Shown: one piece after another, positions 12,468 through 21,909 of the stretch
How positions within the stretch are numbered: the first letter of the stretch is position 1
Layout of the letters: the number at the start of each line of letters is the position of its first letter
From: Macrococcoides bohemicum
GTDB lineage: Bacteria; Bacillota; Bacilli; Staphylococcales; Staphylococcaceae
Assembly: GCF_003259675.1 (NCBI RefSeq)
Contig: NZ_PZJG01000006.1
Span: forward strand, 96,610-160,609
DNA length: 64,000 nucleotides
Direction of reading: 5' to 3'
Position numbers and translations under genes: made by a program
The notes under the pieces: model-generated
Seen by the model: the letters and a program-made list of their open reading frames with translations, nothing else
Told to the model about the DNA's origin: nothing
The model's database searches: none

Positions 12468-13271
12468 ATGATTGATATTCATAACCATATATTATTCGGT
12501 ATCGATGATGGTGCACAAACAAAAGAAGATATGCTTGATATGGCAAGAGCCGCACATGCAGAAGGAATAACTGATATTATTGCGACACCCCATCATAAAA
12601 TTGGTGTGTACGAAAATTTTGGACCGAAAATTAAAGCTTTAACAGAAGAAGTGAATACAATTATTGCCGCTGAAGGTATACCTGTAAAAGTACATGCCAG
12701 TCAGGAAGTAAGAATTTATGGAGATGTTGTTGAAGATTTAAAACATGCTCAGGCTTTAACTTTATCTGAAGATAGTCCTTATGTGTTAATTGAGTTTCCT
12801 TCACATGAAGTACCAATATTTACAGAGCAATTATTTACGAAGATGGCTTTAGAAGGATATATTCCGATCATAGCACATCCTGAGCGTAATTCTGAGCTTC
12901 AAAAAAATCCAAATAGATTGGCTGAACTTATAGAACTTGGTGCGCTCGCTCAAGTTACTGCCGGGGTTGTTTGTGGTCATTTAGGTGAATTTAGCAAGCA
13001 GTGTGCTGAAATGATGATGGACCATCGTTTAATTCATATAGTAGCGAGTGATGCTCATAATGTAACTTCAAGAAATTATTATATGAATGAAGCGTATGAA
13101 GCAATTGCCTGGAAATATGGTGATGAAGCAGTTAACAAGTATAAAGAAAATGCCCTAAAAGTGTTAAAGGGTGAAACGATTCGTTATGTCAGTCCGATTG
13201 AAGTAGGGAAGAAAGATAAAATTGAGAAACCTGTTAAGAAAAAGAAGAAGAAATTTTTAGGATTATTTTAA
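12468..13271 (+). CDS. PHP-domain tyrosine-protein phosphatase, CpsB/CapC/YwqE type
   Basis: 267 residues. It begins MIDIHNHILFGIDDGA, the metal-binding HxH block of PHP phosphoesterases of the CpsB/YwqE family. Further ligands lie in TPHHKIG, HPERN and VASDAHN. Such enzymes use manganese to dephosphorylate bacterial tyrosine kinases that control capsule or exopolysaccharide export. The C-terminus is a basic tail of six lysines before FLGLF, possibly a membrane or kinase contact. No CapA/CapB-type kinase or polysaccharide gene is adjacent, so the partner is not evident. RBS ACGAGGAGA is well placed. Confidence 0.85.
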   Translation: MIDIHNHILFGIDDGAQTKEDMLDMARAAHAEGITDIIATPHHKIGVYENFGPKIKALTEEVNTIIAAEGIPVKVHASQEVRIYGDVVEDLKHAQALTLSEDSPYVLIEFPSHEVPIFTEQLFTKMALEGYIPIIAHPERNSELQKNPNRLAELIELGALAQVTAGVVCGHLGEFSKQCAEMMMDHRLIHIVASDAHNVTSRNYYMNEAYEAIAWKYGDEAVNKYKENALKVLKGETIRYVSPIEVGKKDKIEKPVKKKKKKFLGLF

Positions 13272-13278
13272 ATATAAC

Positions 13279-13317
13279 AAAAAAGCCTGTCTCCAAAATC
13301 ATTGGAGACAGGCTTTT
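13279..13317. terminator. Bidirectional terminator between convergent genes
   Basis: A perfect 15-bp stem with a 9-base loop, A-tract on the left and T-tract on the right, shared by the PHP phosphatase gene and the converging minus-strand gene that ends at 13320. Confidence 0.9.
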
Positions 13318-13319
13318 AA

Positions 13320-14114
13320 CTATTCAACTTTATCGTTAAATAAATAATCTGAAATTGATGTTACCCATCTTGTTACACCACGGTCTGTCAATAAACCATC
13401 ATCTACGTTGTAATAATCTTCAATTGCCTTATTGTTCGGCCATTTGTTAGATTGATTCACATAGAAAAATTCATTGCTTTGACTACCGAAATAATCTGCT
13501 TCAGCTTTTTGATATTTAGCAAAATTAGAATCATTGTATTCAGGTCTTGTACCAATGATTACTACAGGCGTATTATCGTTACCTGCTGCAGAATAGATAC
13601 TTTCAATCTTTGCGATGTGGTCGTTTGACGATACATTTTCATAGAAATCGTTTAAAGTTAATGCATCTAAAATGACTAAGTCAGGTTTAGTTTTATTAAT
13701 TTTTTCGATACTTACTGTTGAAGAAGAACCAGATACTTCTACTTCATTCACTTTAATATGATCGTCAGAAGCATATGCTAACTCATCTTTAACTGTCGTG
13801 TTCTCGTCAGATGTTTGATACGGTGTAGACACAAGTGTGATATTCATGACTTTCTTATCTTTAACTGCATTGTTATAGATAGACTGGAAAGTTTTCTTTT
13901 TAAAAAGATTTGTATTCGGTTTTTTGTTTGTATCTTTTTTTACTTCTTTTTTAGTCTTATTATCTTGTTCAGCATAGTAATCTTTATCGCTTTGCTCAGA
14001 GATTGCTTTTTCTCTAGCCTCAGAGTCAGTTACACGTGTTTCCCAAAATGTATAACCCACTGCAATTAGAATTACTGCTAAAACGATATAAATCCAAAAC
14101 AATAAATTCTTCAT
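13320..14114 (-). CDS. Membrane-anchored SGNH-hydrolase-like protein with degenerate catalytic blocks
   Basis: 264 residues from the ATG at 14114. A GTG six codons upstream is rejected because it overlaps the RBS GGTGGAGGA. Residues 4-23 form one membrane anchor (NLLFWIYIVLAVILIAVGY), followed by a Lys/Glu/Asp-rich linker and an extracellular domain from about residue 75. The domain resembles SGNH/GDSL esterases in layout: ITLVSTPYQTS, PDLVILDALTLND, VVIIGTRPEYN and a terminal DGLLTDRGVTRW. The usual GDS nucleophile and the C-terminal DxxH are not present in recognisable form, so hydrolase activity is doubtful. The fold assignment is inferred from these blocks only. Confidence 0.6.
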   Translation of the reverse strand: MKNLLFWIYIVLAVILIAVGYTFWETRVTDSEAREKAISEQSDKDYYAEQDNKTKKEVKKDTNKKPNTNLFKKKTFQSIYNNAVKDKKVMNITLVSTPYQTSDENTTVKDELAYASDDHIKVNEVEVSGSSSTVSIEKINKTKPDLVILDALTLNDFYENVSSNDHIAKIESIYSAAGNDNTPVVIIGTRPEYNDSNFAKYQKAEADYFGSQSNEFFYVNQSNKWPNNKAIEDYYNVDDGLLTDRGVTRWVTSISDYLFNDKVE

Positions 14115-14452
14115 TGCGAATTGTTCCTCCACCTTTATTCAATACTAATATAGTAACAAAAAAATGAGAAAATTTATACATACAAGTACTATTTGATAAA
14201 TTTTTCTTTAAGATATATACCCTAAACATGATAAGTTAAGACATAATTAAAATAAAATTTTAAGTTTAATACTAGATTTTTCGACTAGATTTTTAGGATA
14301 ATAATAAGTAAATATATTATAAAAGTGTAGCTTAAGTTGTGAACATTACAAATTGGAAAATGATTAAAATAAGATAGTAATACTACAATTGATATGGTAA
14401 AATATCTCTATATAAGTGTCGATGGTATCATTTCCTGAATCGGAGGATCTTT
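14115..14452. other. AT-rich divergent intergenic region, 338 bases
   Basis: No gene, RNA or strong hairpin was recognised. A possible plus-strand promoter for the next gene is TTGATA (14389-14394) with TATAAG (14411-14416), 16 bp apart. A short near-repeat of ACTAGATTTTT occurs around 14271-14295. Everything else is low-complexity AT-rich sequence. Confidence 0.5.
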
Positions 14453-14980
14453 ATGATTGATTATACGCCTTGGAATGAAAAAGACTATCATCAGATTTTT
14501 ATCCATGAGGCAAAAGAACTGATAGAAATTTTCAGAAATGAAATCGTTGAACTTCATCATTTTGGAAGCACTTCAGTGAAAGATTTACCTGGTAATCAGA
14601 CGATAGATATATTACCAATCGTAAAAACTTTATCACAAGTGAGTTTATATAAAGATAAGATGGAGGCTATCGGTTATAAAGAAGTAGAAGTAAAAGAGAT
14701 GACTGATGAACAGTGCAGACTCTTTGTAGCAAAGAAAAATCAACTGACGTTCTATGTAACGATGATTGAAAGAACAAACTTTAATGCAATTACAAGAAGA
14801 CTCGCATTAAGAGACTATTTACGTGAACATAAACTTGAACGTCTGGCATATGCCAAATTTAAGATGCAACAAGCAGTGCAATATAGAAATGATTTCAACA
14901 CTTATAATGTAACGAAGAATGACTATATTTTGAAATTAGAAGCAAAAGCACTTCGCTGGTATGAAGCGAAAAGAGGTTAA
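14453..14980 (+). CDS. GrpB family (UPF0157) nucleotidyltransferase-fold protein
   Basis: 175 residues. The core block HHFGSTSVKDLPGNQTIDIL (about residues 41-60) matches the GrpB/UPF0157 family, in which the usual form is close to GSTSVPGLxAKPIIDI; here NQT replaces KPI while the Gly-Ser and Asp are kept. The family has a minimal nucleotidyltransferase fold; its cellular role is not established. RBS CGGAGG lies 7 bases from the ATG. It stands alone between a divergent gene and its own terminator. Confidence 0.8.
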   Translation: MIDYTPWNEKDYHQIFIHEAKELIEIFRNEIVELHHFGSTSVKDLPGNQTIDILPIVKTLSQVSLYKDKMEAIGYKEVEVKEMTDEQCRLFVAKKNQLTFYVTMIERTNFNAITRRLALRDYLREHKLERLAYAKFKMQQAVQYRNDFNTYNVTKNDYILKLEAKALRWYEAKRG

Positions 14981-15003
14981 GCATTCTGCTTAGCCTTTTT
15001 TTC
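14974..15003 (+). terminator. Terminator after the GrpB family gene
   Basis: 10-bp stem with one G-U pair (14974-14983 with 14987-14996) around a 3-base loop, then seven Ts. The stem overlaps the stop codon. Confidence 0.8.
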
Positions 15004-15078
15004 TGTCAAAATTGCATAATATATAGATTATTGTAAAATAAATAGTAACTATGCAAAATAAAAAGGGTAGGGATATGG

Positions 15079-16530
15079 ATGACGACAGTAAATATTGCGA
15101 AAAACATAAATGATATAACTTTACAATTACAAATGGCAAATCGTCACGGATTGATAGCTGGTGCAACGGGTACAGGGAAAACTGTAACATTAAAAGTTTT
15201 AGCAGAACAATTTTCAAAGTCAGGTGTACCGGTGTTTTTGGCAGATATTAAAGGGGACTTGGCAAGTATCGCTGAACCGATGACATTAAATGAAAAAATT
15301 GAACAACGATTAAAAGACTTAAATATTACAGATTACCAGCCGAGAAGTTATCCTGTTCGTTTGTGGGATATATTTGGCGTTGATGGCGCACCAGTTAGAG
15401 CAACAATCTCTGAAATGGGACCGATGCTTTTAGCGCGTTTATTAGAATTAAACGATACGCAATCTGGTATTTTAGATATCGCATTTAAAATTAGTGATGA
15501 CAATGGGTTATTGCTATTAGACTTAAAAGACTTACAATCTTTACTGAAAGAAATGGCGGATAATGCATCTGAATATAGCAGTAAATATGGAAATATTACA
15601 AAACAATCAGTGGGAGCGATTCAACGTAAACTGTTATCATTTGAATCACAAGGTGCTGAGAACTTTTTCGGTGAACCTGCTTTAAGCTTAACTGATTTTA
15701 TGGAAGTAAGTCCTGACGGTGAAGGCATTATCAATGTGCTTATGGCGAATAACTTATTTACAAAACCCGTACTTTATTCAACTTTCCTTTTGTGGTTATT
15801 AACAGAATTGTTTGAGGAATTACCTGAAGTTGGTGATCTAGATAAACCGAAACTTGTATTTTTCTTTGATGAAGCACATTTACTATTTAAAGATGCACCA
15901 GCATCATTTGTTACGCAAGTTGAACAGGTCGTTCGTCTTGTACGATCTAAAGGTGTAGGGGTGTATTTCATTACTCAAAATCCAGTAGATTTACCTGATG
16001 AAGTGTTAGGACAACTTGGTAACCGTATACAGCATGCATTACGTTCATTTACACCACGAGATCAGAAAGCAGTGAAAAGTGCTTCTGAAACATTCAGACA
16101 AAATCCGGAACTGGATGTGGCGGCTGTAATCGGTGAATTAAAGACAGGTGAAGCATTAATATCATGTTTAAATGAAGAAGGTCAACCTAGCATTGTAGAA
16201 CGTGCCTTTATACGACCACCTGAAAGTAAGATAGGCGTTATCGATAGTACCGTTAAACAAACTGTACTTACAGAAAATCCTTATCAAGCGAAATACGGCA
16301 CAGCAATCGACCGAGAAAGTGCATATGAATTGTTACAGGAAAAGTTTGCGCAATTAGAAGTTGAAAAGGAAAAGGCAGCTGAAGCAAAATTACAAGATAA
16401 AACTGTAAAAGCTGAAAAAAGAAAACCAAAATCAGAATTACAAAAAGTTGCGACAAGTGTACTTACTAGTGTAGGTCGACAAATCGGTCGTGAAATTGTA
16501 CGAAATATATTCGGCGGGAGAAAACGATAA
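15079..16530 (+). CDS. HerA-like P-loop ATPase (DUF853, YjgR-type)
   Basis: 483 residues. Walker A AGATGTGKT near residue 28 and Walker B LVFFFDEAHLLF near residue 262 define an FtsK/HerA-superfamily ATPase. The sequence FLADIKGDLASI after Walker A is characteristic of the DUF853/YjgR group. The last 60 residues are charged and lysine-rich. The biochemical role is unknown; DNA translocation is suggested only by superfamily. The ATG at 15079 is preferred over an out-of-frame ATG four bases earlier, with RBS AAAAGGGTAGGG. Its stop overlaps the start of the next gene by one base, so the two are coupled. Confidence 0.8.
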   Translation: MTTVNIAKNINDITLQLQMANRHGLIAGATGTGKTVTLKVLAEQFSKSGVPVFLADIKGDLASIAEPMTLNEKIEQRLKDLNITDYQPRSYPVRLWDIFGVDGAPVRATISEMGPMLLARLLELNDTQSGILDIAFKISDDNGLLLLDLKDLQSLLKEMADNASEYSSKYGNITKQSVGAIQRKLLSFESQGAENFFGEPALSLTDFMEVSPDGEGIINVLMANNLFTKPVLYSTFLLWLLTELFEELPEVGDLDKPKLVFFFDEAHLLFKDAPASFVTQVEQVVRLVRSKGVGVYFITQNPVDLPDEVLGQLGNRIQHALRSFTPRDQKAVKSASETFRQNPELDVAAVIGELKTGEALISCLNEEGQPSIVERAFIRPPESKIGVIDSTVKQTVLTENPYQAKYGTAIDRESAYELLQEKFAQLEVEKEKAAEAKLQDKTVKAEKRKPKSELQKVATSVLTSVGRQIGREIVRNIFGGRKR

Positions 16531-16718
16531 TGAAAAGTGGATGGATTTATATTGTACTCATCGCAATTAATATTTCATTGGTGATTGTATTGATGACACC
16601 TACTGTCCAGAATAACGAAATATTTATTAAAGGTGTACAAGTATGTATCGTGATTGTAACATTTATTCTATTTAGAATGTATTTGAAAGACCGTGGATTT
16701 TTAAAAGAGAAGAAATAG
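16530..16718 (+). CDS. Small two-helix membrane protein of unknown function
   Basis: 62 residues with two hydrophobic segments (about residues 5-22 and 30-47) separated by a short polar stretch, and a basic C-terminus DRGFLKEKK. I do not recognise a family. The ATG shares a base with the stop codon of the upstream ATPase gene, and dgkB follows within 12 bases, so it is likely translated as the middle gene of a three-gene operon. Confidence 0.6.
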   Translation: MKSGWIYIVLIAINISLVIVLMTPTVQNNEIFIKGVQVCIVIVTFILFRMYLKDRGFLKEKK

Positions 16719-16730
16719 GTGGTGTGCTTT

Positions 16731-17684
16731 TTGAGAAAAAGAGCGAGAATTATTTATAATCCAACTTCAGGACGAGAATTATTTAAGAAGTCATTGGCTG
16801 ATGTATTAATTAAGCTAGAAGATGCAGGGTATGAAACGAGTGCCTATGCAACAAAAGCAGAAGGTGATGCGATACAAGCGGCGCGACAAGCTGTAGAAGA
16901 TCGCTTTGATCTTATTATTGCGTCGGGTGGTGACGGGACGATTAATGAAGTAATAAACGGTATTGCTGAACAGGAATATCGACCGAATATTGGTGTAATA
17001 CCGATGGGTACAGTAAATGATTTCGGTAGAGCATTGCTCATTCCGAAAGATATTTTACAAGCAGTAGATGTGATTATAGAAGGAAACACTGTACCGGTTG
17101 ATGTAGGTAAGATGAACAATCGTTATTTTATCAACATTGCAGGTGGTGGTAAGATTACTGAAGTAAGTTATGAAGCGCCGAGCAAACTTAAGACTGTGCT
17201 AGGGCCTTTAGCATACTATATTAAAGGTTTAGAGATGTTGCCGGAAATAAAGGCGACGGATATTCGTATTGAATATGACGGTAAGGTATTTAGTGGTGAA
17301 GTGATGTTATTTTTAATCGGATTGACGAACTCTGTAGGTGGATTTGAAAAGTTAGTACCGAACGCATCGATAAATGATGGATACTTTACTTTATTATTTT
17401 TAGAAAAAGTAAATTTTGCTGAATTCGGACATGTATTCTCACTTGCTTCACGTGGGGATCACATTAAACATCCGAAAGTACATTATATAAAAGCGAAAGA
17501 TATAAAAGTATCGTCTTTTGAAAAAGTACAGCTCAATGTTGACGGTGAGTTTGGTGGGATACTACCGGCGCATTTTGTGAATTTAGAAAGACATATCAAT
17601 GTATATAGTCAGTTAGATAAATTACATCCAGATAAAGAAAATGAGATTATCATTCAATATAAGCAAGACCTTGAAAAGGAATAA
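16731..17684 (+). CDS. dgkB: Diacylglycerol kinase DgkB
   Basis: 317 residues from a TTG start giving MRKRARIIYNPTSGRE. An in-frame GTG at 16719 is rejected because it lies within the RBS AGGTGGTG. The catalytic block ASGGDGTINEVINGI (about residues 65-80) and VIPMGTVNDFGRAL are those of DAGK-catalytic-domain lipid kinases. DgkB phosphorylates diacylglycerol released during lipoteichoic acid synthesis and returns it to the phospholipid pool at the membrane. In S. aureus dgkB lies next to gatCAB and rlmCD; here the same genes are separated by about 4 kb of extra genes. Confidence 0.93.
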   Translation: MRKRARIIYNPTSGRELFKKSLADVLIKLEDAGYETSAYATKAEGDAIQAARQAVEDRFDLIIASGGDGTINEVINGIAEQEYRPNIGVIPMGTVNDFGRALLIPKDILQAVDVIIEGNTVPVDVGKMNNRYFINIAGGGKITEVSYEAPSKLKTVLGPLAYYIKGLEMLPEIKATDIRIEYDGKVFSGEVMLFLIGLTNSVGGFEKLVPNASINDGYFTLLFLEKVNFAEFGHVFSLASRGDHIKHPKVHYIKAKDIKVSSFEKVQLNVDGEFGGILPAHFVNLERHINVYSQLDKLHPDKENEIIIQYKQDLEKE

Positions 17685-17685
17685 T

Positions 17686-17720
17686 AAAAACTGCTTTCTC
17701 AATGCGAGAAAGCAGTTTTT
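17686..17720. terminator. Bidirectional terminator between dgkB and the SDR gene
   Basis: Perfect 15-bp stem (17686-17700 with 17706-17720) and a 5-base loop, with the terminal A-tract and T-tract forming part of the stem. Confidence 0.9.
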
Positions 17721-17722
17721 AT

Positions 17723-18541
17723 TTAAATTTCATCTGTAAACGATTCTAATAATTCATCGTATTCGAAATTACGATGTGAAGGATAAAGACTTAGTCCACC
17801 ATCCGCCACAATCGTTTGACCTGTAATATATTTACTCTCCTTGCTGGCTAAAAATGCTGCTACACTAGCAATTTCTTCTGGTTCGGCAACATAGCCCATA
17901 GGGACAAATAAATCAGCATCACGTTTCGCTTCAGGTGTTTTAAAGTTCTCAGCATTTATCGGTGTATTGATGCTGCCAGGGGCGATATTATTAATACGAA
18001 TTTGAACGCGCGCATATTCTAACGCTAAACTTTGCGTCATCAATTTTACGCCACCTTTACTTGCACTATAGTGTGCGTAATGTGGCCATGGAATGATTTC
18101 ATGAACACTTGAAATATTAATGATACTGCCTTTAAATTTGCGATCCATAAAATGCTTTAGCGCCAGTTGACAACCGATAAATGTACCACGAAGATTAACA
18201 TCAATTACTTTATCAAACTCATCAATGGGCATCGTATGGCTTGGTATATCAGACTGAATACCAGCATTATTTACCATAATATGAAATGCACCGAAATGAT
18301 CGATTGTCTGCTTTACCAGACTTTCCATTTCATTTTTATTTGTAGTATCTGCTCTTATTGCAAGTGCATCGACACCAATCTCTTTTACGATATTGACAAG
18401 TTCATTTGCTTCAACTTCGCGAGAACGATAGTTGATAACTACGTTGATGCCTTCTTTTGCAAAGCGTATGGCTGTTGCTCTTCCTATACCTGATGCCCCG
18501 CCAGTAATAATAGCCACTTTTCCTGTTAAATCTTTATACAT
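17723..18541 (-). CDS. SDR family oxidoreductase, glucose 1-dehydrogenase-like
   Basis: 272 residues from the ATG at 18541 (MYKDLTGKVAIITGG). A TTG eight codons earlier is rejected because the RBS AGGGAG lies between them. Classical short-chain dehydrogenase: the TGGASGIG cofactor-binding motif at about residues 14-21, NNAG near residue 93, catalytic Ser in NISSVHE and the YSASKGG block carrying Tyr and Lys. The sequence is close to the glucose 1-dehydrogenase group, but SDR substrates cannot be assigned safely from sequence. It stands alone, convergent with dgkB and divergent from the nucleotidase gene. Confidence 0.85.
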   Translation of the reverse strand: MYKDLTGKVAIITGGASGIGRATAIRFAKEGINVVINYRSREVEANELVNIVKEIGVDALAIRADTTNKNEMESLVKQTIDHFGAFHIMVNNAGIQSDIPSHTMPIDEFDKVIDVNLRGTFIGCQLALKHFMDRKFKGSIINISSVHEIIPWPHYAHYSASKGGVKLMTQSLALEYARVQIRINNIAPGSINTPINAENFKTPEAKRDADLFVPMGYVAEPEEIASVAAFLASKESKYITGQTIVADGGLSLYPSHRNFEYDELLESFTDEI

Positions 18542-18653
18542 AAAGTCACTCCCTTTTTGATTCAATACCCGTAATTTACAAGATTAATCTATGATAGAAA
18601 AAATGACATTCTATTTAATTTCTAATAAAATAAATGTGAAAGGTGGCGCACAT

Positions 18654-20465
18654 ATGTATAGATTATCGATATTAGCAACGACAGATACACATAGTCATAT
18701 TAGTTTATATGATTATTTTTTAGAAAGTGATCTGAAAATTAACGGATTAATTCTTGCTGGCAGTAAGATTGAAGCGATTAAAGCAGCTAATGAAAAGATT
18801 GATGTTGCAACAGTTGTTGTAGATAACGGTGATATACTGCAAGGAAATATTATGGCAGATTATGCAGCAGAAATGCGTCCGTCAATTCATCCTGCAATCA
18901 ATATGATGAATGAGATAGGCTATGATGCTGGCACTTTAGGTAACCATGAATTTAATTATGGACTTGAATATTTAGATAAAGCCAATCGTCAGGCATTGTT
19001 TCCATTAATCAATTGTAATGTGAAATATATTAATGGTGACTTCGTTGTTGCGCCTTTTCATATCGTTGAAAAGTCATATAAAGATGGAACAACGGTAAAA
19101 ATCGGTATAACAGGTGTCGTACCTGAGCAAATTATGAAATGGGATGAAGACCATTTAACGGATCGTGTAATTGTTGAAGATATGTATGACGCATTGTATC
19201 AATATAGCAATCAGTTAAAAGCATTTGGATGTGATGTTGTCATCGCATTAATGCATACAGGGTTAGATCAAGAACAATTAGAAAATATGAAAGGCATTGA
19301 AAATCAGGTATATCGCTTGGCACAGATTGAGGCAGTCGATGCGTTTGTGTTCGGTCATACACATCAGCAATTTCCTGGATCTGACTATGTGAATATTCCA
19401 GATGTCGATAATGAGAATGGGCGTGTATTTCACGCTTATGGTGTCCAGCCTGTATGTTTTGCAAGCCATCTTGGAAGAATAGACCTTGCGCTCGAGAAAA
19501 CAGAACAAGGCTTTAAGATTGTGAACGGTAAAAGTAACGTTATCGAATTAAAATCAAGTGATGTGGAGATTAATACACATTTTATAGATGTAAATCAAAC
19601 TGCGCATCAGGGTGTGTTAGATTACATAAAACAACCCATTGGCATGACTGAGCGCCATCACGATAGTTATTTTGCGCAAGTTGGTACGAGCACTGTGGTA
19701 GAAGTAATAGCTAAAGCAGGTAAATATGCAATTGAACAAATGATTGGCAATCATCAACTCAAACTAGCAAGTACAAATATTATATCAACAAGTGCACCAA
19801 TTAAAGCTGGAAGAGATGGGGTAAATGATTATATCGAAATTGACAGTGGTGAACTAACACTTAAAGATGCAATTAATATTTATCGCTTTCCAAATAAGAT
19901 GTCAGCCGTAAATGTTTCTGGTCGCATCTTACGAGAGTGGGTCGAATGGAGCGTATCTTGTTTTAATACAACAGATAGTGAATATATGCTTAAAGATAAT
20001 AAATCAACATCACCTGGATTTCCAAGTTATAACATGGATATCTTCTATGATTTAAACTATTGTATAGACTTATCACGAGAAGCACGGTACAGTAGTGTAG
20101 GTGAGAAAATAAATGACACGTATCGTATTAAAGATTTAACCTATTTAAATCAACCTGTAACTGATGAACAGCAATTTACAGTGCTAACGACAGATTATCG
20201 TACAAACTTTTGTCCAATATTAAATGATGCCTCAGTGACTAAGATACAATTAGAAGATATTGAAATTAGACAAATTATTATTGATTATATAAAAAGATTT
20301 GGGGTTGATTTTCAACCAACAAGACCATTTACGTTTTTACAGGATGGCATATATAAATTTAAATCAAGTCCAAAAGGATCAGCATATTTGCAACCAGGGA
20401 TTACGCCAACAGAAACATACGACGATGACTATTTAATTTACGAACTTAATACAGCATTAACATAA
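18654..20465 (+). CDS. Bifunctional metallophosphatase / 5'-nucleotidase family protein
   Basis: 603 residues from the ATG at 18654, preceded by GAAAGGTGG; an in-frame ATG 63 bases upstream has no RBS. Two domains: an N-terminal calcineurin-like phosphoesterase with TTDTHSH, GNHEFNYG, ALMHTG and VFGHTHQ, and a C-terminal 5'-nucleotidase domain (about residues 340-560). The family includes 2',3'-cyclic-nucleotide 2'-phosphodiesterases/3'-nucleotidases and secreted 5'-nucleotidases. There is no signal peptide or sorting motif at either end, so this member looks cytoplasmic and the exact substrate is open. Confidence 0.82.
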   Translation: MYRLSILATTDTHSHISLYDYFLESDLKINGLILAGSKIEAIKAANEKIDVATVVVDNGDILQGNIMADYAAEMRPSIHPAINMMNEIGYDAGTLGNHEFNYGLEYLDKANRQALFPLINCNVKYINGDFVVAPFHIVEKSYKDGTTVKIGITGVVPEQIMKWDEDHLTDRVIVEDMYDALYQYSNQLKAFGCDVVIALMHTGLDQEQLENMKGIENQVYRLAQIEAVDAFVFGHTHQQFPGSDYVNIPDVDNENGRVFHAYGVQPVCFASHLGRIDLALEKTEQGFKIVNGKSNVIELKSSDVEINTHFIDVNQTAHQGVLDYIKQPIGMTERHHDSYFAQVGTSTVVEVIAKAGKYAIEQMIGNHQLKLASTNIISTSAPIKAGRDGVNDYIEIDSGELTLKDAINIYRFPNKMSAVNVSGRILREWVEWSVSCFNTTDSEYMLKDNKSTSPGFPSYNMDIFYDLNYCIDLSREARYSSVGEKINDTYRIKDLTYLNQPVTDEQQFTVLTTDYRTNFCPILNDASVTKIQLEDIEIRQIIIDYIKRFGVDFQPTRPFTFLQDGIYKFKSSPKGSAYLQPGITPTETYDDDYLIYELNTALT

Positions 20466-20466
20466 G

Positions 20467-20522
20467 GATAAGACGATACCTTAGTAACACATTCGAAATC
20501 ATTGTGTCTTATCAATATTTTG
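20467..20522 (+). terminator. Possible terminator after the nucleotidase gene
   Basis: GATAAGAC (20467-20474) can pair with GTCTTATC (20506-20513) across a long 31-base loop, followed by AATATTTT. The long loop and short arms make this a weak candidate. Confidence 0.3.
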
Positions 20523-20544
20523 AAATAAAATATTAGGAGAAAAT

Positions 20545-21909
20545 ATGAAACAAATTAAATTTAACAAAAATGACGAATTACAAGGGACAGTAGTAGACTT
20601 AACGCATGAAGGATCTGGTGTTGTTAAGATTGACGATTATCCATTTTTCGTTGAAGGCGCATTACCAGGAGAAGACGTGACGATTAAAGTGATGAAAGTC
20701 GGTAAGACATTTGGATTTGCACGTCTTGTTTCAGTACAGACGGAAAGCCCGGACCGTGTAGCGGAAAAAGATATTGTTGGTCGACAAATTGGAACGATGA
20801 CATTACAACATTTATCGTATCCAGCTCAATTAAAGTTCAAACAGCATTTAGTAGAAAGCGCGTTTGAACGATTAGGTAAGTTTAAAGGTGTAAAAGTAGC
20901 TGAAACTGTAGGGATGGAAGTACCTTATGAATACCGAAATAAAGCACAGATTCCAGTAAGAACTGTTAATGGCATGCTTGAGACAGGATTCTTCAGAAAG
21001 AATAGTCATCAGCTTGTACCTGTTGAGAATTTCTATATTCAGCATAAAGACATCGATGCAGCGATTGTGAAAGTAAGAGATATATTACGTAAATATGATA
21101 TTGTGCCATATAATGAGCGTAACCATAACGGTGAAATCCGTCATATCGTAGTGAAACGTGGCCATTATACAGGACAATTAATGATTATATTAGTGACGAA
21201 TAAAAAACGTCTGCAAAATATCGAATCAATTACACATGATATCGTGAATGAAATCGAAAATGTTGAAAGTGTTGTATTAAACTTTAATAACCAAGAAGGT
21301 AACGTGATATTAGGCCGTAACAATACAGTACTACATGGTACACCCTACTATACTGATAAGATGTTAGGACTAGAATTCAGAGTATCGCCAAACTCATTCT
21401 TCCAGGTGAATACACCACAAGCAGAAGTATTGTATCAATTAGCTTTAGAAGCAGCAGATTTAAATGGTACTGAAACAGTGTTGGACGCATATTGTGGTAT
21501 AGGGACGATTTCTTTAGCATTAGCACAGCAGGCGAAACAGGTCTATGCGATGGAAATTGTGCATGAATCTATTAAGATGGCGAAACAGAACGCTAAGATG
21601 AATGGCATTGATAATGTACATTTTGAGACAGGCGCAGCAGATGAAATCCTACCGAAGTGGAGCGAGGAAGGCGTTAAGTTTGATGTAGCAGTAGTCGATC
21701 CACCACGAAAAGGATTAGACGATGACTTTATTCAGACATTAATTGCACAAAATCCTAAAAAGATCGTCTATGTCAGCTGTAACCCATCAACATGTGCGCG
21801 TGACTGCCGTAAATTTGCAGACGCAGGATACAAGTTAGAAACGGTAAAACCAGTCGACTTATTCCCGCAAACAGCACATACTGAGGTCGTAGTTAGACTT
21901 ACGAAGTAA
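20545..21909 (+). CDS. rlmCD: 23S rRNA (uracil-C5)-methyltransferase, RlmCD/RumA type
   Basis: 454 residues. N-terminal TRAM domain (about residues 8-65), a central RNA-binding region and a C-terminal SAM methyltransferase domain with DAYCGIGTISLALA, VDPPRKGLD and the catalytic cysteine block YVSCNPSTCARD. In Gram-positives a single RlmCD methylates both U747 and U1939 of 23S rRNA. Unusually, the CxxCGGC-type iron-sulfur ligands before LQHLSY are replaced (GRQIGTMTLQHLSY), while the second paralogue at 42413 keeps them. Its position between dgkB and dinB matches the S. aureus gene. RBS AGGAGAAA is well placed. Confidence 0.92.
   Translation: MKQIKFNKNDELQGTVVDLTHEGSGVVKIDDYPFFVEGALPGEDVTIKVMKVGKTFGFARLVSVQTESPDRVAEKDIVGRQIGTMTLQHLSYPAQLKFKQHLVESAFERLGKFKGVKVAETVGMEVPYEYRNKAQIPVRTVNGMLETGFFRKNSHQLVPVENFYIQHKDIDAAIVKVRDILRKYDIVPYNERNHNGEIRHIVVKRGHYTGQLMIILVTNKKRLQNIESITHDIVNEIENVESVVLNFNNQEGNVILGRNNTVLHGTPYYTDKMLGLEFRVSPNSFFQVNTPQAEVLYQLALEAADLNGTETVLDAYCGIGTISLALAQQAKQVYAMEIVHESIKMAKQNAKMNGIDNVHFETGAADEILPKWSEEGVKFDVAVVDPPRKGLDDDFIQTLIAQNPKKIVYVSCNPSTCARDCRKFADAGYKLETVKPVDLFPQTAHTEVVVRLTK

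Noticed and set aside
14453..14980. Nucleotidyltransferase toxin of a toxin-antitoxin pair
   Set aside because: The block matches the stand-alone GrpB/UPF0157 family, and no partner antitoxin gene is adjacent.
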